From: an uncultured Collinsella sp.
GTDB lineage: Bacteria; Actinomycetota; Coriobacteriia; Coriobacteriales; Coriobacteriaceae
Length of the DNA stretch: 29,077 bases
Reading direction: 5' to 3'
Assembly: GCA_958421655.1 (NCBI GenBank)
Contig: CATZMG010000021.1
Location: forward strand, 1-29,077
In this document: positions 28,746 to 29,077 of the stretch, one piece after another
How positions within the stretch are numbered: position 1 is the stretch's first letter
Layout of the letters: the number at the start of each line of letters is the position of its first letter
The notes under the pieces: model-generated
What the model was told of the DNA's origin: nothing
What the model saw: the letters and a program-made list of their open reading frames with translations, nothing else
Databases searched by the model: none
Program-made: the position numbers and the translations under genes

Positions 28746-28866
28746 GAAGTATGCGGCAAAATCTTGATGGGTCGACCACACCGTATATGCTCAAGCGTTC
28801 TACCTGCGGGTTTGTTATCGCAAAATCCCTGTGTGCTCGGTAAGTTCATAATTTGCCGCATACTTC
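28746..28866. repeat. 121-bp element with 17-bp terminal inverted repeats (MITE-like)
   Basis: GAAGTATGCGGCAAAAT (28746-28762) and AATTTGCCGCATACTTC (28850-28866) are inverted repeats matching at 16 of 17 positions. The interior has no convincing reading frame. This is the layout of a small non-autonomous element; no flanking duplication is obvious. Confidence 0.65.
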
Positions 28867-28930
28867 CGAAAACACCGTCAATCTACAGTGTTAGTGAGGT
28901 CGGATCACCGCTGGAGCGCGACGTTTCCCC

Positions 28931-28971
28931 AGATAAAACCGACCAAAATAAACCTGTCCCTTTTTGGTAGG
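28931..28971. repeat. 40-bp palindromic intergenic repeat, copy 3 of 3
   Basis: AGATAAAACC, two differing bases, then 29 bases identical to copy 1 including CCAAAATAAACCTGTCCC. The outer right arm has changed to GGGAACG, which pairs loosely with CGTTTCCC at 28922-28929 just to the left, making a new outer stem. Confidence 0.8.
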
Positions 28972-28981
28972 GAACGTTGCC

Positions 28982-28997
28982 CCGACGAGCACGTCGG
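28982..28997. repeat. Short perfect hairpin
   Basis: CCGACG-agca-CGTCGG. Small, isolated, with no T-run; function unknown. Confidence 0.4.
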
Positions 28998-29038
28998 ATT
29001 CCCGGTCCGGGCGGCCCGCTGTTTAAGTTTGTCGCGAG

Positions 29039-29077
29039 TTCCGCACGCAAAGGAAAGCACTTAATGTGCTTTCCGTC
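29039..29077. repeat. First half of a second TTAAT-loop palindromic element (cut by the window end)
   Basis: TTCCGCACG (29039-29047), four bases, then the 9-bp stem GGAAAGCAC / GTGCTTTCC with loop TTAAT (29052-29074). The rplJ-upstream element has the same TTCCGCACG, the same four-base gap and the same loop with a different stem sequence (16052-16087). Confidence 0.7.

Noticed and set aside
28610..28861. 83-codon minus-strand frame across the sigma-operon terminator
   Set aside because: It runs through a terminator and the inverted-repeat element, has no ribosome site, and its sequence looks non-coding.

Overview
The window looks like chromosomal DNA from the genus Collinsella or a close relative (Coriobacteriia, Actinomycetota). 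The DNA is GC-rich with G/C-ending codons. RpoB and RpoC are of the actinobacterial type, with an acidic tail on RpoB. The order rplJ-rplL-galU-rpoB-rpoC and the many short palindromic intergenic repeats fit that group. The genus is inferred from recalled similarity, not from a search. I saw no tRNA, rRNA, CRISPR array or complete transposase gene.

Layout. Positions 1-201 hold the start of a minus-strand MscS-like channel, preceded by a hairpin terminator and the remnant of a small secreted-protein gene. Positions 537-3431 (minus) are a three-gene ABC uptake operon: lipoprotein, permease, ATPase. A WYL-type regulator (minus) and asnS (minus) follow. A single-domain PTS EIIA (minus) is divergent from a plus-strand alpha/beta hydrolase. 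After a structured intergenic region comes an iron-uptake FeoA-FeoB fusion, whose promoter carries two tandem 17-bp operator-like repeats. Next are a SotB-like MFS exporter, a cytoplasmic GH13 enzyme and a family-6 uracil/hypoxanthine-DNA glycosylase. The glycosylase is convergent with an unrecognised, possibly flavodoxin-like gene. A class I/II aminotransferase then changes codon usage abruptly in its last third.

From about 15.95 kb the window carries core information-processing genes. A 257-bp palindromic element ends inside the rplJ promoter. An L10 leader with a terminator-like hairpin precedes rplJ-rplL. A separate galU unit follows, then rpoB-rpoC. RpoC carries a C-terminal extension with a helix-hairpin-helix domain that looks like the C-terminal domain of the RNA polymerase alpha subunit; this is the most striking protein-level observation here. 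After rpoC comes an ECF sigma / membrane-protein pair. It sits behind an ECF-type promoter, but the sigma gene has an in-frame TAA at codon 4.

The last 400 bp are gene-free and packed with repeats: a 121-bp inverted-repeat element, a third copy of a 40-bp palindrome, and the first half of a TTAAT-loop hairpin also found at the centre of the rplJ-upstream element. Several promoters, operators and terminators could be placed by eye; all are unverified predictions.
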